Assembly (NCBI RefSeq): GCF_900497805.2
Contig: NW_020954687.1
Location: 6,655,490 to 6,719,489 of the forward strand
Reading direction: 5' to 3'
Length of the DNA stretch: 64,000 bases
Source of the DNA: Vombatus ursinus
Taxonomy: Eukaryota > Chordata > Mammalia > Diprotodontia > Vombatidae
The notes beneath the pieces were generated by a model. That model did not search any database and was not told the DNA's origin. It saw nothing but the letters and a program-made list of their open reading frames with translations. The translations under genes and the position numbers were made by a program. This document shows, one piece after another, positions 24,140 through 34,864 of the stretch (the stretch's first letter is position 1; each line of letters begins with the position of its first letter).

Positions 24140-24203
24140 TCAATGGATAGAGTAAACTGGTCTTGGAGTCAAGAAAACCTGGTTTCAAATCTAGTCTCAA
24201 AAG
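24140..24203 (+). mobile_element. SINE head fragment
   Basis: atggatagagtaaactggtc followed by ttggagtcaagaaaacctgg: the tRNA-like head of a marsupial SINE, truncated. Confidence 0.6.
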
Positions 24204-25080
24204 ATAAGCACTTACCAAGCACCTCCTACATCCTTGGCAGGCATTGTGGATATAAATGCAAATAACGGAACAATCCACACTTAGATTCTAATGGGAGAAA
24301 CAACCAGTATATATATAAAATACATATACATATATATATATATCATAAATATAAAATGAATATATACAAATTAGTATGTAAACAAGGCAGTTTAGAGGGA
24401 AGAACAATCAAATTTGGGTTCAAACGACTTCCTGAGCTTTATCATAAAGGAAGCAGGGGCCTCTATGAAGTAGCAGTAAGGAAGGAGGACATTCAAGGCA
24501 TGAGGACATTCAAGACAAGTGAAAAAGCCTGGAAGAGGGAGGGTGGGAGTGTTGTGCATGAGAAATAAGGAGAAACCCTGTTTGTCTGGATTGCACAGTG
24601 TGGGGCTAGAAAACTAAACTGGGGACATGTTTGAAGGGCTTTAAAAGATACACAGATGAGTTTATATTTGACCTAGGAGTAACAAGAAATCGCCAGAGTT
24701 GATTGAGCCACATGGTCAGATTTGTGCTTAAGGAAAATTACTTTGGCAGCAGAGTATAGGATGTTCTGTCACGGGAAGAGAGTTGAGGGAGGGAGACCAA
24801 TTAAAAGGTTGACCCTTAAACTTGGTAAGAGGTGATGAGGATCTGAACAAAGGTTTTGGCTATGTGGATGGAGAGAAAGGGTGGGATGCTAGAGATGATG
24901 TGGAAACTGGAAAATTTAACGGATATGTGAGGGGAGGGAGAATGAAGTCAGGGATGACACTGAAAGTCTGGAAAATTGGTACTACCTTTGACAGAAGCAG
25001 GGAAGTTTGGAAGAGTCAAGGTTTTGAGGAGAGGGATAATGAGGATTTCTCCTTGATAATTCGAGATGTTACCACGTTAC
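24204..25080 (-). mobile_element. L2 LINE, antisense, about 870 bp
   Basis: Starts with the terminal blocks (aagcacctcctacatccttg, tagattctaatgggagaa), continues through gaagggctttaaaagataca and gagggagggagaccaattaa, and reaches gaagtcagggatgacactga, all in antisense L2 order as recalled. A (TA)n run lies at about 24306-24345. The 120-codon frame at 24822-25184 is this relic plus a (GA)n run. Confidence 0.75.
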
Positions 25081-25082
25081 AT

Positions 25083-25108
25083 CGAGAGAGAGAGAGAGAG
25101 AGAGAGAA
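25083..25108. repeat. (GA)n microsatellite
   Basis: gagagagagagagagagaga continuous run of about 12 dinucleotides at the junction of two L2 fragments. Confidence 0.95.
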
Positions 25109-25109
25109 T

Positions 25110-25215
25110 GCGCTCGCAAGAGAGATCTGTTTGATTTTTATCTTTGTATTCTTACCACCTAGTACAGTGCCTGGCACAAGGTAGCCATATAATAAATGTT
25201 TGTTGATTGATTATG
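25110..25215 (+). mobile_element. L2 3' tail
   Basis: tatctttgtattcttaccac, agtgcctggcacaaggtagc and aataaatgtttgttgattga. Well preserved. Confidence 0.8.
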
Positions 25216-25654
25216 AGGAGAAATTTATAATCTGATCATCAACTACAGCTCTTTCAGACAGTCCAGAGCTCTAACAATAAACCATTGAGACAGGGATTCC
25301 TTCATGGACTCCTTCCATGTTTACAGCTCAGTTGCCTATGAATGCCAGAGGCTCACCTCGGGGAAAGGTTATTGTGTTTTCTCTCAGGGCACTATTGCCC
25401 ACTTTGAATACTACTTCTGCACATAGCTGTCTAAGCATCATTGGCCTTGACTCCCTTCTCTGTTAGTATAATTCCACTCCACTCTTGGTGATACTTTTCC
25501 CAAGGGACTTCTCCCTAATCTTCCAAGTTTTGAAAAGATTCTCCAACTGGTTCCCCAACTTAGTCAGGTGAGGGGTGTGTGTGTGTGTGTGTGTGTATGT
25601 GTGTGTGTGTGTGATTTGTACACGGTCAATAAATAGCAGAGCCAGGATTCAAAA
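25216..25654. other. No gene; ends in a (GT)n run
   Basis: Nothing recognised at 25216-25567. A (GT)n run interrupted by one A occupies about 25573-25613. A short MIR-like piece (tcaataaatagcagagccag) follows. Confidence 0.5.
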
Positions 25655-25890
25655 CCTGTAGTGCCAAGCCTGGAGTCAGGAAGATCTGAGTTCAAATCCA
25701 GCCTGAGACATTTATTAACTATGACTTTGGGCAGTCACTTACTCCCAGTTTCCTCAACTGTAAAATGGGATTAATAACAGCACCCACCTCACACAATTGT
25801 TGTGAGGACCAAATTAGATGTTTGATTTTTTAAAAAAGTGCTTAGCTCAGGTCCTGTCACATCCTAGGCACCATATAAATGTTTATTTCT
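25655..25890 (+). mobile_element. MIR-type SINE
   Basis: agcctggagtcaggaagatc, gagttcaaatccagcctgag, cagtttcctcaactgtaaaa, tgttgtgaggaccaaattag and the tail caccatataaatgtttattt. Nearly full length. Confidence 0.85.
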
Positions 25891-26325
25891 TTCCCCCTTA
25901 TTCCCTATATCTTTGTTGTTGAAAGATTTGGGCAATTTGTTTACTGCTGCCTAGTAACTGAGATGTGTGGCGACTTTGGATGGTTAAAGAAAGGTGCTAA
26001 CCCAGAAGAGAAGCAGTCTCACTGGAGGACAGGGTAATTAATTGACCACCCTGTTAAAAGAAGGTAGCCCTGGGAACAGAGAGCATATTTCAGCATAATG
26101 ATATTCCACACCAGAGAAACAAACTCACTAGCAGCTACAGAAATGAAGGACCTGATAAGACTAGATAAGCCAAGTGTCAATCAATCAACCAACAAGCATT
26201 TATTAAGCACCAACTATGCTCTAGAAACTTTGCTAGGTACGAGAGATACAAAGACAAAATAAAACAACCCTTGCCTTCAAAGAGCTTCCATTCTATCAGG
26301 GAAACAACATAAGCCTAAATCAGTT

Positions 26326-26462
26326 CATCCATCTATCTATCTTTCTATTTAGATATTGATATAGATACATATATATACATACATACACATGTATATATGC
26401 AAAAATGCATGCATATATGTATATATATACATGCATATATGTGTGTCTGTGTATAAAATAAA
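26326..26462. repeat. TATC/TATA-rich microsatellite
   Basis: catctatctatctttctatt followed by atatacatacatacacatgt and further TATG/TACA repeats. It lies inside the antisense L2. The minus-strand frame here is repeat-derived. Confidence 0.85.
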
Positions 26463-26672
26463 TAAGAGACATCTTCCTGAGTTCAAATCTAGCCCCAGAC
26501 ACTTACTAGCTATATAACCCTGGCCAAGTCACTTAACCCTGTTTGCTTCAGTTTCCTCATCTGTAAAATGAGCTGGAGAAGCAAAGGGCAAACTCCAGCA
26601 TCTTTGCCAGAAAAATCCCCAATGGGGTTGCAAAGAGTTGGACATGATGAAACAACTGAACAACAACAACAA
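26462..26672 (+). mobile_element. tRNA-derived marsupial SINE, 5'-truncated, nested in L2
   Basis: cttcctgagttcaaatctag, tcagtttcctcatctgtaaa, ggggttgcaaagagttggac and the final aactgaacaacaacaacaaa. The tRNA-like head is missing. Confidence 0.85.
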
Positions 26673-26920
26673 ATACAAGAAACATTTTGGGGGGCAGGAG
26701 TACACTAATAACCAAGTGAATCAGGAATGGCTTCATGTAGGTATTATATGAGCAGTTGAGAAGAAGAAAAAAAAAGGAAATCTCAAGAGAAGTGAGGGGA
26801 TAGCACATTCCACGCATGTGCAAAGTCAGGAAGATAGAAAATGGAATACAGTATTATGTGTGGGGAATCCTAAGAACACCAGTTTGACTGTATCATGGTA
26901 ACAGATGGAGCACAATAGAC

Positions 26921-28039
26921 CTCTGGAGAAGCATCTCATCCAATAAAAAGAAAGATTTATCCTTTAGGAGCTTTAAACAATATTAGGGAAAATTTGTGGG
27001 AAATTGGGGTTTTATAGCCCTTCAGTTTCCTATGATTTTTCTGCTGCAGAATATAAAAGTTTGTTGATTTTTATTTTTCTTTTAATAAATCTTTCTTGTG
27101 CACTATAACCAATGTTCATATGTTGATGTTGGTGGTGCCAACTCACTGGACTCTCCTAAGGAAAAACATTTTTTCCAGGTTTCAGTCTGGAAGCTCAAAC
27201 CAAATGAAATGTGGTACTTTTATACATTATCTCATATCCTTTGTACCACAAATATCTCTGACACAAAGATTCCATCAATTTATGAACAGCAGATTTTTAG
27301 GAGCATAGACATTATTTTAAAATGAGGCCTATCTGTGCTAGTTTTACAGTGTTAGTAGTGGATATCAGAAGCCATGACATTTAAAATCTGCTAATATAAG
27401 TACCATTTAAAAATTCGTATGGAAATAAATGAGTATTGAAAAGATACCAAAAAGCCAAACATAAATGGGGGAGGGGGGAGGATATTTGGAAATGTCAATA
27501 AACATTCCATTAAATGAACATGCACAGAAGTGAAAAGTTTGACCTTTCAGCCAGTGGCAGAGTCTTCCATATGCATTTAATGCCTTTGTAAATAATATTT
27601 AAATGTCTCTACTCTAGAAAATGTGCAGATTAAAAAGACAAAATCATTATCTATGTGAATGGATGAATAATGTCCTTCTAATATAAGGTCAAGAAAAGAA
27701 TCTTTTTCAGTGGAAAATGACAATTAGATAAGCAACTAGATCAAGCATGAAGCCACCTACTATGTTCCAGAAACTATAAGGAGCACTAACTACAGTGATG
27801 CTAAGAAGTATAAGAAATAGGCCTTGTTCTCAGGGACATTGTAAGTGGTGACACAAAAATATTAAAAAATTGTTGTGTTTGTGATTATTATTGTTACTTG
27901 TAATTGTTGTTGAGGAGGAGGAGGATGAAAATAACTACCCTTTATATAGCGTGTATACGTTATCTCTTGTTATCCTCACAGAAGCCCTGAGAGGTCAGTG
28001 GTGTTATTAGCACACAGCCAAAGAGTTAATGTGATCTTG
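26921..28039. other. No gene or recognised repeat
   Basis: Intron 5. Overlapping short frames at 27096-27325 have no recognisable product. A G-rich run (gggggaggggggagg) lies at about 27469-27482. A MIR-like end may lie at about 27930-28010. Confidence 0.4.
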
Positions 28040-28360
28040 GGTTACGTTGCTTCCAGAACTGAGACGCTGCTAGCCTGTTATGCTTTACCCTCGTTCAACC
28101 ACATCTGGATTTAGGAAGGGCATGGATCAGCTAGCAAACATCCAGAAGAGAACAACCCGGAGAGAGAAGACTGGGGGAGGCACATTTTAGACAGCTTTTA
28201 TTATCTGAAGGATATTGGATGGTAAATGCATTAGATCTCCTTGGTCCCAGTGGGAAAGTCCAGGGGGCAGTGAGTGGATGGAAATGACAGAAAGACAACT
28301 GGGGTTTGATGCCAGGAACAACTTCTTAACATTCAGAGCCATCCAAGTGTGGAATAGCCA
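28040..28360 (+). mobile_element. CR1/L3-type LINE fragment
   Basis: ccacatctggatttaggaag, caaacatccagaagagaaca, agcttttattatctgaagga, caggaacaacttcttaacat and gccatccaagtgtggaatag are successive CR1/L3 3' blocks as recalled. Confidence 0.75.
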
Positions 28361-28364
28361 GGTA

Positions 28365-28550
28365 TCCCTTGGTGTCCCACTCAGCCCTCCACTTTCCTAC
28401 CTCCTTTTGTGTGTTGTTTCACCCCATTAGAGTGTAAGCTCCTTGATGGCAGAGACTCTTTCTTTTGATTAAGTGTATTCCCAGTGCTTAGCACAGTGCC
28501 TAACACATAATAGGCACTTAATAAATGTTTATTGGATTGAATTATTTTTC
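28365..28550 (+). mobile_element. L2 3' end
   Basis: ttagagtgtaagctccttga, tggcagagactctttctttt, cagtgcttagcacagtgcct and ttaataaatgtttattggat. A well-preserved terminal region directly after the CR1/L3 fragment. Confidence 0.85.
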
Positions 28551-28609
28551 AAGTCTGGGCTAAACCTGATCACTGCTGAACTTTTTTCCAACTCAAAGAT
28601 CCTGTGATT

Positions 28610-28725
28610 CTGTGACTTTGAACAAAAATTTGATCTCTTTGTGTCTAATTTGCTTATCTATAGAATGATGGGATTAGAATTAATATTCCCTAAAGTCTTT
28701 TCAGACTCTGTATCTATGATTCTAG
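28610..28725 (+). mobile_element. MIR relic
   Basis: ttgcttatctatagaatgat and ccctaaagtcttttcagact followed by ctgtatctatgattct: the 3' half of a MIR. Confidence 0.5.
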
Positions 28726-29104
28726 ATTACAGTGAATGAATGGCTTAGTTGGTAGAAGGAATGTCCACCTCACAAATTCCCTACAGCCAAGAAGTAAGTT
28801 ATCTTTCACGTGAGCTACCTCTTCCTTACTAATGGATAACAAACTCTACTTGCCATCTCTTAGTCTCAGTAATTTTATCTAAAAAGAGTAGTGCGTTATT
28901 AAATTCATACTCACTGGCTTAGAAAGAATAACAGGAAATCATAGTAAATAGTTGACCTGGCATATTAATATATGCTTTTTATATGACTGTAGCCAACAGA
29001 TGACATTGAAATTGACTACTACTACATGTGTCTGAGAGGATTTTATTGGGTATATTTACATAATTATTTGTCCACTTTCGTTTACATATTTATTTTATAT
29101 TGAG

Positions 29105-29345
29105 AAGCAGCAAATTGCAGCAAATAGAAAGCTGGCTTTGAAGCCAGAAAAACCTGAGTTCAAGTCCTCCCACTGACACATAATGACTGCGTGAAGCTAG
29201 GCAGCTCACTTACCTCTCAGTGATCCAGGTAACTGTCTTAAGATTATATGTTGTAGAGAAGGTGCCTATCTACATCGGTGGAGGGAATTTCTTCACCCAG
29301 GAGCACCCTACACTAGTGAAATCACAGTCCTTATTCCTATCTTTA
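29105..29345 (+). mobile_element. Marsupial MIR-like SINE
   Basis: gctttgaagccagaaaaacc, gagttcaagtcctcccactg, then the tail cggtggagggaatttcttca and gtgaaatcacagtccttatt, shared with the copy at 6220-6440. Confidence 0.7.
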
Positions 29346-29431
29346 TCTGACACATACAGACTAGATGACCCTGAGAAAGTCACAAAACAGACTATAGATT
29401 GCAGAATTGCTTGCACTCTAAGAGTTCCCTT

Positions 29432-29439
29432 TACTACTA

Positions 29440-29486
<47 letters not shown>

Positions 29487-29503
29487 ACTACTGCTACTGC
29501 TAC
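29432..29503. repeat. (TAC)8(TGC)10 compound trinucleotide microsatellite
   Basis: Eight TAC units, ten TGC units, then TAC TAC TGC TAC TGC TAC. On the minus (CRB1 sense) strand the core is (GCA)10. It abuts the SINE starting at 29505. The open frames on both strands here are products of the repeat. Confidence 0.95.
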
Positions 29504-29504
29504 T

Positions 29505-29775
29505 AGATTTATATAGCTCTTTGAGGTTTGCAAAGTGTTTTACATATCATCTCATTTTATCTTCACAACAATCCTGGATGGTAGGTTTTATTATTATCTC
29601 CACTTTATAGATGAGGAAACTGAGGCACAGGTTAAGTGACTTGCCTAGGGTAATACAACTACTAAATATTTGTGATAGGTAGGGTAATACGACTACTAAA
29701 TATTTGTGATAGGATCTGAACTCAGGTCTTCCTGACTCCAAGTCCAATGCTATATCCATTGTGCCACCTAGTTAA
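29505..29775 (-). mobile_element. MIR3/THER1-type SINE with a 34-bp internal tandem duplication
   Basis: tttatatagctctttgaggt, tcatctcattttatcttcac, agatgaggaaactgaggcac, gggtaatacaactactaaat and ccattgtgccacctagtt. A 34-bp segment at 29648-29681 is repeated at 29682-29715 with little difference. Confidence 0.9.
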
Positions 29776-29844
29776 ACATAGTGAGATCTCAAGTCCAGAC
29801 CTAACTCCCCTCCCCCCAAAATTCCAGAAGTAGTATAGGATATC

Positions 29845-30012
29845 CCTAAAGACAGTAGGCTTCCCAAAATTGGAGTCCTTTAAGCAAACATTGAATGACT
29901 TCTTGTTAGGGATGTTATAGAGGGATTCTTGTTGGGGTACAAATTGGATTAAATGACCTCTGTGGTGCCTTCAAACTCTGTCCCATACCAGAACAATTCT
30001 GTGATTCTATTT
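29845..30012 (+). mobile_element. CR1/L3 3' end
   Basis: agtcctttaagcaaacattg, gggatgttatagagggattc, ggattaaatgacctctgtgg and caattctgtgattctatt, the typical CR1/L3 terminal region. Confidence 0.75.
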
Positions 30013-30339
30013 CCGCTAGAATTTTCTAAATGAACAATACCTCTTTGACTCTGGTACCTTGGGCTAAATTCAGTGCATATTTAGTATCTTATTTCTGTGG
30101 ACATTCCAGACATTTAAAAATGTTGTTGTCCTTTCAACTCACATATGATAAAAATCACAGTTCTGGAATCTGTACTTAGCAAAAGTATGAAATTTGATTT
30201 TGCTGCCTATGACCATGAAAGACAACACTAAAAGAGAACAAGCTTTCTTCCCAATTTTAATTTTAATAATCAAATACTTTTATATGATTAATTGTAATTG
30301 TTATTAATTAAATTATTAAATTAATAATTTTAATGATGC

Positions 30340-30600
30340 AGATTACTTAGAGAGGCAGCATAGCAGTGACAAAAGCATTGTATTAGGACACCTTGGTTTG
30401 AATCCCAGCTCTAACAGTTGGATTCAATGCAATAAGCACTGATTAAGTACCTACTATGTGCCAAACGATATGCTAGGTAATGGGGATACAAGGATGAACA
30501 ATGAAATAGTCTCTTTTTTCAAGTCACTTAGCTTTTATGAGCCTCAGTTTCTTTATCTGAAAAATGAGGATAAAATATTTAAGGAGTATTATGAAGAAAG
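30340..30600 (+). mobile_element. MIR relic interrupted by an antisense L2 tail
   Basis: Left MIR part: aggcagcatagcagtgacaa and ggtttgaatcccagctctaa. Right part: cctcagtttctttatctgaa. Between them, at about 30425-30520, is an antisense L2 end (gtacctactatgtgccaaac, ggatacaaggatgaacaatg). The 116-codon frame at 30458-30808 starts inside this piece. Confidence 0.65.
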
Positions 30601-33510
30601 TTCTCAAAAGATCAAAGGATCCAAGGTTGGATCTTTCATAGAAGGTTTTTGGAAACATTGGACAAAAATTGCAGATAGCAGTACATTTAGGCTTTCCATC
30701 TGTCACCCTTCATTTTCTCCATATGACAAATCTATGGTCATAAATGGCTTCTTGATGATGACTTTTATGCTGTTTCCTGCTTTCAAGGCATTGCTGGTAA
30801 TATACTGAAGTCCAGAATGGCTCTTTTCATTGCTTTTTAGCTCAGCTTGAATTTTGACTTCTCTGAGATCATGGTTTTCCATGTGTCACAACCATATAGC
30901 ATCACCAGGAGAATATTATTGTTAAAAAAGGATGGGTTTTGATGTTAGGGAGCAACTCAGGATTGCTGAAGTACTAGGTGATTCCCTAAATGCAGTCTAG
31001 CCTAGTCAATGTTGATCTCAGTTCATTGCTCATTTGTGTTGCCTGTCCAAGATACATGTGCTGATAGATGTACTCAATGATTATAATGACTTGGTTAATG
31101 ATGGATTTACTAAATGATTTATATAGTGTTTAGTTACATTTTATAATCTGCATTATAGGCACTTTTCCTATGTGGCTTTGTTGGGACCTGCTGGCCCTTC
31201 CCATAGATGCAAAACACACTCACATAATAAAGTACTAAGTGAGAGGTTCTACGTGAATGTTAGCCTGTTTTTACTATATGTTTTAGATTCTGTGGTATGA
31301 TTTAGATTCTGGAGAGTGACCCAGGACAGTAAAGATTTAAATCAGAAATTTAGACCATGAACAATGTGGTATCTTTGTTCTTTGTGAGAAGTCATGACTA
31401 TCTAGGCAAAGGACAGTTTCTCATAGTCCAATCAAGGCCAGGAGAAGTGGTCCAAAATGAGCTATGGGATGAATCAGATGATTTCTCCCTTTCCTTATCT
31501 CCCTCTTTTGCCCCTTCCACCATTATAATACTCAAAGAAGCAAAAGCATATATCTGGAAACAGCAGTAACACATAACACCTTATTTTCCTGACTAATCAC
31601 TTCCCTAGAAACTTGGAAAGTAAGGGAAACAAACATGTTAGAGATGGAACTTTTCCTGTATAAAATGGAAAAGCTGAGAAGTCATCTTTGGTGAGGTTCT
31701 CCCCTCTCCTCTCCCCCAAATTGTGATAAAGAATTCTACTCTTGATGTCCCCCAAACCATCCTCTTCCCTCCTGAGCCCTCATTCATTTGTACAGATTAT
31801 CCTATAATAGACTTAATTTGAAAACAATTTTTTGCAGTAGTGGTTTGCTGCCCCCCCCCTTTCCTTCCAAGTGAGAGCACCAATTTAACAATCACCCATT
31901 TATGGGGGGGGAGTAGTAGGCATTTGCCAACAAGTGCAATTCAAATGGGTGGAAGAACTTGGTCAGTTCTCTTTTGCATTTTAAAAAAATTCCATTGAAC
32001 TAGAAGAAAGAACACTAATTCTTGTTGGTATCTCTCTAGTGGAAATAATCAAGTGGCCTATCTCTTTGGAATGGTCATGGATTTTACAGAGGAGACTCCA
32101 TAGTATTCTGGGGCTCACTGCAATAAGAAGACTTTTACCTACAACAGATACATCTGGTCAATGCAGTCAGAACATTGTTACTTACAAATAGATGTGTCTG
32201 GAAGACCTCACCATCTATGCTAGGTCTTTCTTCCATTCGGATGCTCAGTGGTACTCTGCAGTCCATAGCAGTGACAAACACCACTGGTGAGCACTCATCT
32301 CCCCAATTCCCACCTTACTTGACATTGATAACCAGAGTATTGTTAGATAATTATCACTGTGGTTGTATGTAGTAAGGAATTTTGCATGATTTTAACATAT
32401 GCTTTTGGGAAGTATCTTATTATAGAAGAGCTTATAAGGGCTGAATATTGCTATATTAAGCAATGCCATTTTGTAATCAAAGACATACGAAGGGATCTTA
32501 TTTTCTTATTATCTTTTGGTCGTTATGTGGCTTGAAGATGCAGTCAATTGAAGAAATTCATCTGAGAAAGCTTACCTGTTCCAAATTTCATATTATCAGC
32601 ATTTTATAAGCAAATATACTACTTTAAATCCTTAATAAATACTTAATATTTTGACATTCTATTATTTTCTCATATTACCCTGTGCAATCCCTTTGTTTGA
32701 CTCTCAGCATTTCCTCCTCCCCCATGCCCATTTTCTCTTCTTCAAACTCAGAATACCACTTCAGACCTACAGCAAGTCCTAACTTCATGTGGAAGAAAGT
32801 CTTTTTTTTTTCCCCTTTATGACTCAAGGCATTTCCTTAAAGTATTAGTAAATAACATTGAGCTAATTAGGTGAAAGGAAATCAAGCAAGAGACAGATAT
32901 TTATTGCATAGCTACTGCCTACAAGGAGGTACTATGCATGCTTAGAGCTGGAGAAGAAAAATAGAGGCATCTTTATTCTTTTCAGAACAGAATTAGATGT
33001 CCCCAAAATGCCTATTCTTATTAATTTTAAGATTATATAGGACCTGTTTCACAGCTAAAGATCAGACAAAGACTAATGTCTGGGAACAAGGGAAAACAAC
33101 AAGCATATTCATTAATTAGGACCTTCAGTGATCACATTCATTAAATAAAAGACGCATCCAACTACTTGCCACAGAACTGAAGTGAGAGGAGGAGAAAGTA
33201 GCTTAGCATCTACTCCTTAACTACAAGCTACCTTGTCTCTCACTTCTATCTTCCCTTCTCTCCATCTCCCTCCTAACTTCTTTGGGCTAGGGGTAACAGG
33301 ACCATTAATCCCCCAAACATCTTCAGTCCTAAAGGGTAACACTAATAGTCCCAGTTGTAACAGAATATCCATCTACTTATTGACAGCACCTCCAATGGAT
33401 GGAGTTTCAGATTTTGGTATGGAATAACAGAACAATACTGTAGTTTGCTCTTACTTTTAAAGTCGCTCTTTTGCAGCTTGAGGTGCTAGTCTCCAAATCT
33501 GCTGCCCAAT
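30601..33510. other. No gene; possible old LINE relic at 30620-31120
   Basis: 30620-31120 (cacccttcattttctccata, gtgtcacaaccatatagcat) reads like a decayed antisense retroelement, but I cannot name the family. The rest of this 2.9 kb shows short C/G runs (31851-31859, 31903-31910) and no repeat or coding signature. Confidence 0.35.
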
Positions 33511-33544
33511 CCCCTTCTTCCCCACCCCCCACCCCCACCCTCCC
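33511..33544 (-). other. G-run cluster on the CRB1 sense strand (potential G-quadruplex)
   Basis: The minus strand reads GGGAGGGTGGGGGTGGGG and continues with GGTGGGG: at least four runs of three or more G with one-base loops. It lies 237 nt downstream of the exon 5 donor. Intronic G runs near 5' splice sites are known binding sites for hnRNP H/F; any role here is inference. Confidence 0.8.
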
Positions 33545-33780
33545 AGCTTTGCCTTCCAGTTTTGCAAGGATGAAAGTTAAAGCGGCTAGCTTAATTATCA
33601 TTTTTTCTGTTTATAGTTTCTGTAGAACAAAGTATTTTCCATGTCCACCAGGGGGACCCAGTACACTGCAGCAACACATTCAGGTGCACGCAGTTCTCAT
33701 TACATACTTCCCAGGCTGGTTGGTCTAATCTGTTAGAATGTGTCAGAATAGCCTGTCTCTTGTAATCCCTTTTCACTTAC

Positions 33781-33963
33781 CTGTGTATCCAGGTTGACAG
33801 TGACACACATAACCTGTGGCGTGAAGGTAGCTGAATTCAGATGGCAACTCAGAGATTCTTCCATATTGGCTTGCCCAGGATAGTTCCACACATTCCCCAG
33901 TAGAGGGGCAGGGGTTACTACTGCACTCATTGATGTCGATCTCACAGCGGGAGCCTGTGAACC
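33781..33963 (-). CDS. CRB1: CRB1 exon 5 (EGF-like repeat with the CRB1-specific long loop)
   Basis: Reads [29 protein letters not shown], then [14 protein letters not shown] and [12 protein letters not shown]. The first Gly codon is completed by the last base of exon 4. By eye about 41 of 56 residues match human CRB1 (CEIDLNEC ... GECVELSSEKQYGRI ... CQPGFTG, recalled), including the unusually long loop between the third and fourth cysteines. This loop separates CRB1 from ordinary EGF proteins and is the main reason for the call over CRB2, Notch or other EGF proteins. The acceptor is CCATGCTTCAG|GG, preceded by a (TTA)n microsatellite. The donor is ACAG|GTAAGTG. Length is 183 nt, divisible by three, phase 1-1, the same as human exon 5. 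The next exon (6) is not in the window. Confidence 0.96.
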
Positions 33964-33975
33964 CTGAAGCATGGA

Positions 33976-33999
33976 AATAATAAAAAATAATAATAATAA
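33976..33999 (-). repeat. (TTA)n microsatellite within the exon 5 acceptor tract
   Basis: The minus strand reads TTATTATTATTATTTTTTAT followed by TATTTCC, ending about 12 nt before the exon 5 acceptor. It supplies most of the U-rich polypyrimidine-like tract. Confidence 0.85.
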
Positions 34000-34454
34000 G
34001 CAAAAGCTGCTTACTTGAGTTCATGAACTCGAGCATGTGCCTTAGGTAAGGTCCTCTACTGTGCCTGTCCATGCATACCATGGGAAAGGAATTGTTTTCT
34101 CTGCCAGAAAAGAAATGCTTGCCCCAAATGCCATACCCTAGGAAATGTTTAGCAGGCATGAGTCGTGGTTTTGTTCCTCAAATGCTTTATTGATGGAAAG
34201 TATCCATAGACTATATAATAAAGAACTAGTTTCCCTTTGTTCAACAGCCAGAGAGAGCAAGACTGGCCCTAGCCAGTGACCTCTCGAATGTATATCCTGC
34301 CCTAGGCAAAACCATGAAATAGATGAAGTAGATTATTGCTGTCCACGTCCCTGTATGCTGCCTTCATTTCCCCTACAGTACCACTAAAACTTTTATACAT
34401 GCTACCTCGATCCAAGAGGCCCCAAAGTGACCCAGGCAGTGACTCATGTTAGAA

Positions 34455-34650
34455 ACTAGAGGTTCTCCATGTATTTTTGTGTTATGGACCTCACTGACAC
34501 TCTGTGAAACTTATAGTTCCCTTCTCAGAATAATGTTTTTAAATAACTGAAGGAAATGCTAAATTTTGGTTAGAAGTTAGGGAAAATAAAGGTGTAATTT
34601 CTTTCCCAACCAAGTTCATGGACCCCTTGAAATCGACTCTATACTTTCCA
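34455..34650. mobile_element. hAT-like DNA transposon relic
   Basis: gttatggacctcactgacac, tcccttctcagaataatgtt and gttcatggaccccttgaaat match an old mammalian hAT-type element as recalled (ggaccccttctcagaataatg). Orientation and family name are uncertain. Confidence 0.5.
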
Positions 34651-34864
34651 TCTGCAGCTCTGCTTGGTTTGAACTTTATTGAACAAGATGCATCAACTGG
34701 TATAAACTGATCGTCTGAAATCTCATTATCTGGTGGTTGACTCAGTTAACTTCCCATCTCCCTTAGCCTCTTCTCCTTTTTGATCTGAGGGCTGGAGGGT
34801 GGAACACTGAGCTCCAACCAGAATTTTCCTTTCCCTCTCCCTTTCTTCCAGCTTCCTTTTGTAT

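Larger units (their letters stand above)
26178..26920 (-). mobile_element. L2 LINE 3' region, antisense, interrupted by a microsatellite and a SINE
   Basis: Left: caatcaatcaaccaacaagc, atttattaagcaccaactat and cttgccttcaaagagcttcc. Right, after the SINE: gaatcaggaatggcttcatg, gatagcacattccacgcatg and agaacaccagtttgactgta. The order matches antisense L2 as recalled. Confidence 0.75.
1..33780 (-). other. CRB1: CRB1 intron 5 (5' part, runs off the left edge)
   Basis: Sequence downstream of the exon 5 donor on the minus strand. No open frame resembling the large exon 6 (EGF and laminin-G coding, about 950 nt in human as recalled) is present, so the intron exceeds 33.7 kb. In mouse and human, a photoreceptor isoform (CRB1-B) starts from an exon inside this intron (known); I could not identify that exon here. 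Most of the intron is old transposon relics, listed separately. Confidence 0.85.

Noticed and set aside
24822-25184. 120-codon plus-strand frame
   Set aside because: It is antisense L2 read through a (GA)n run, which explains the RERERERE segment.
29220-29533. Open frames on both strands ending in poly-Thr/Ala or poly-Ala/Val
   Set aside because: They are translations of the (TAC)(TGC) microsatellite plus a SINE.
30458-30808. 116-codon plus-strand frame
   Set aside because: Its start lies in an antisense L2 tail nested in a MIR; the rest has no recognisable family.
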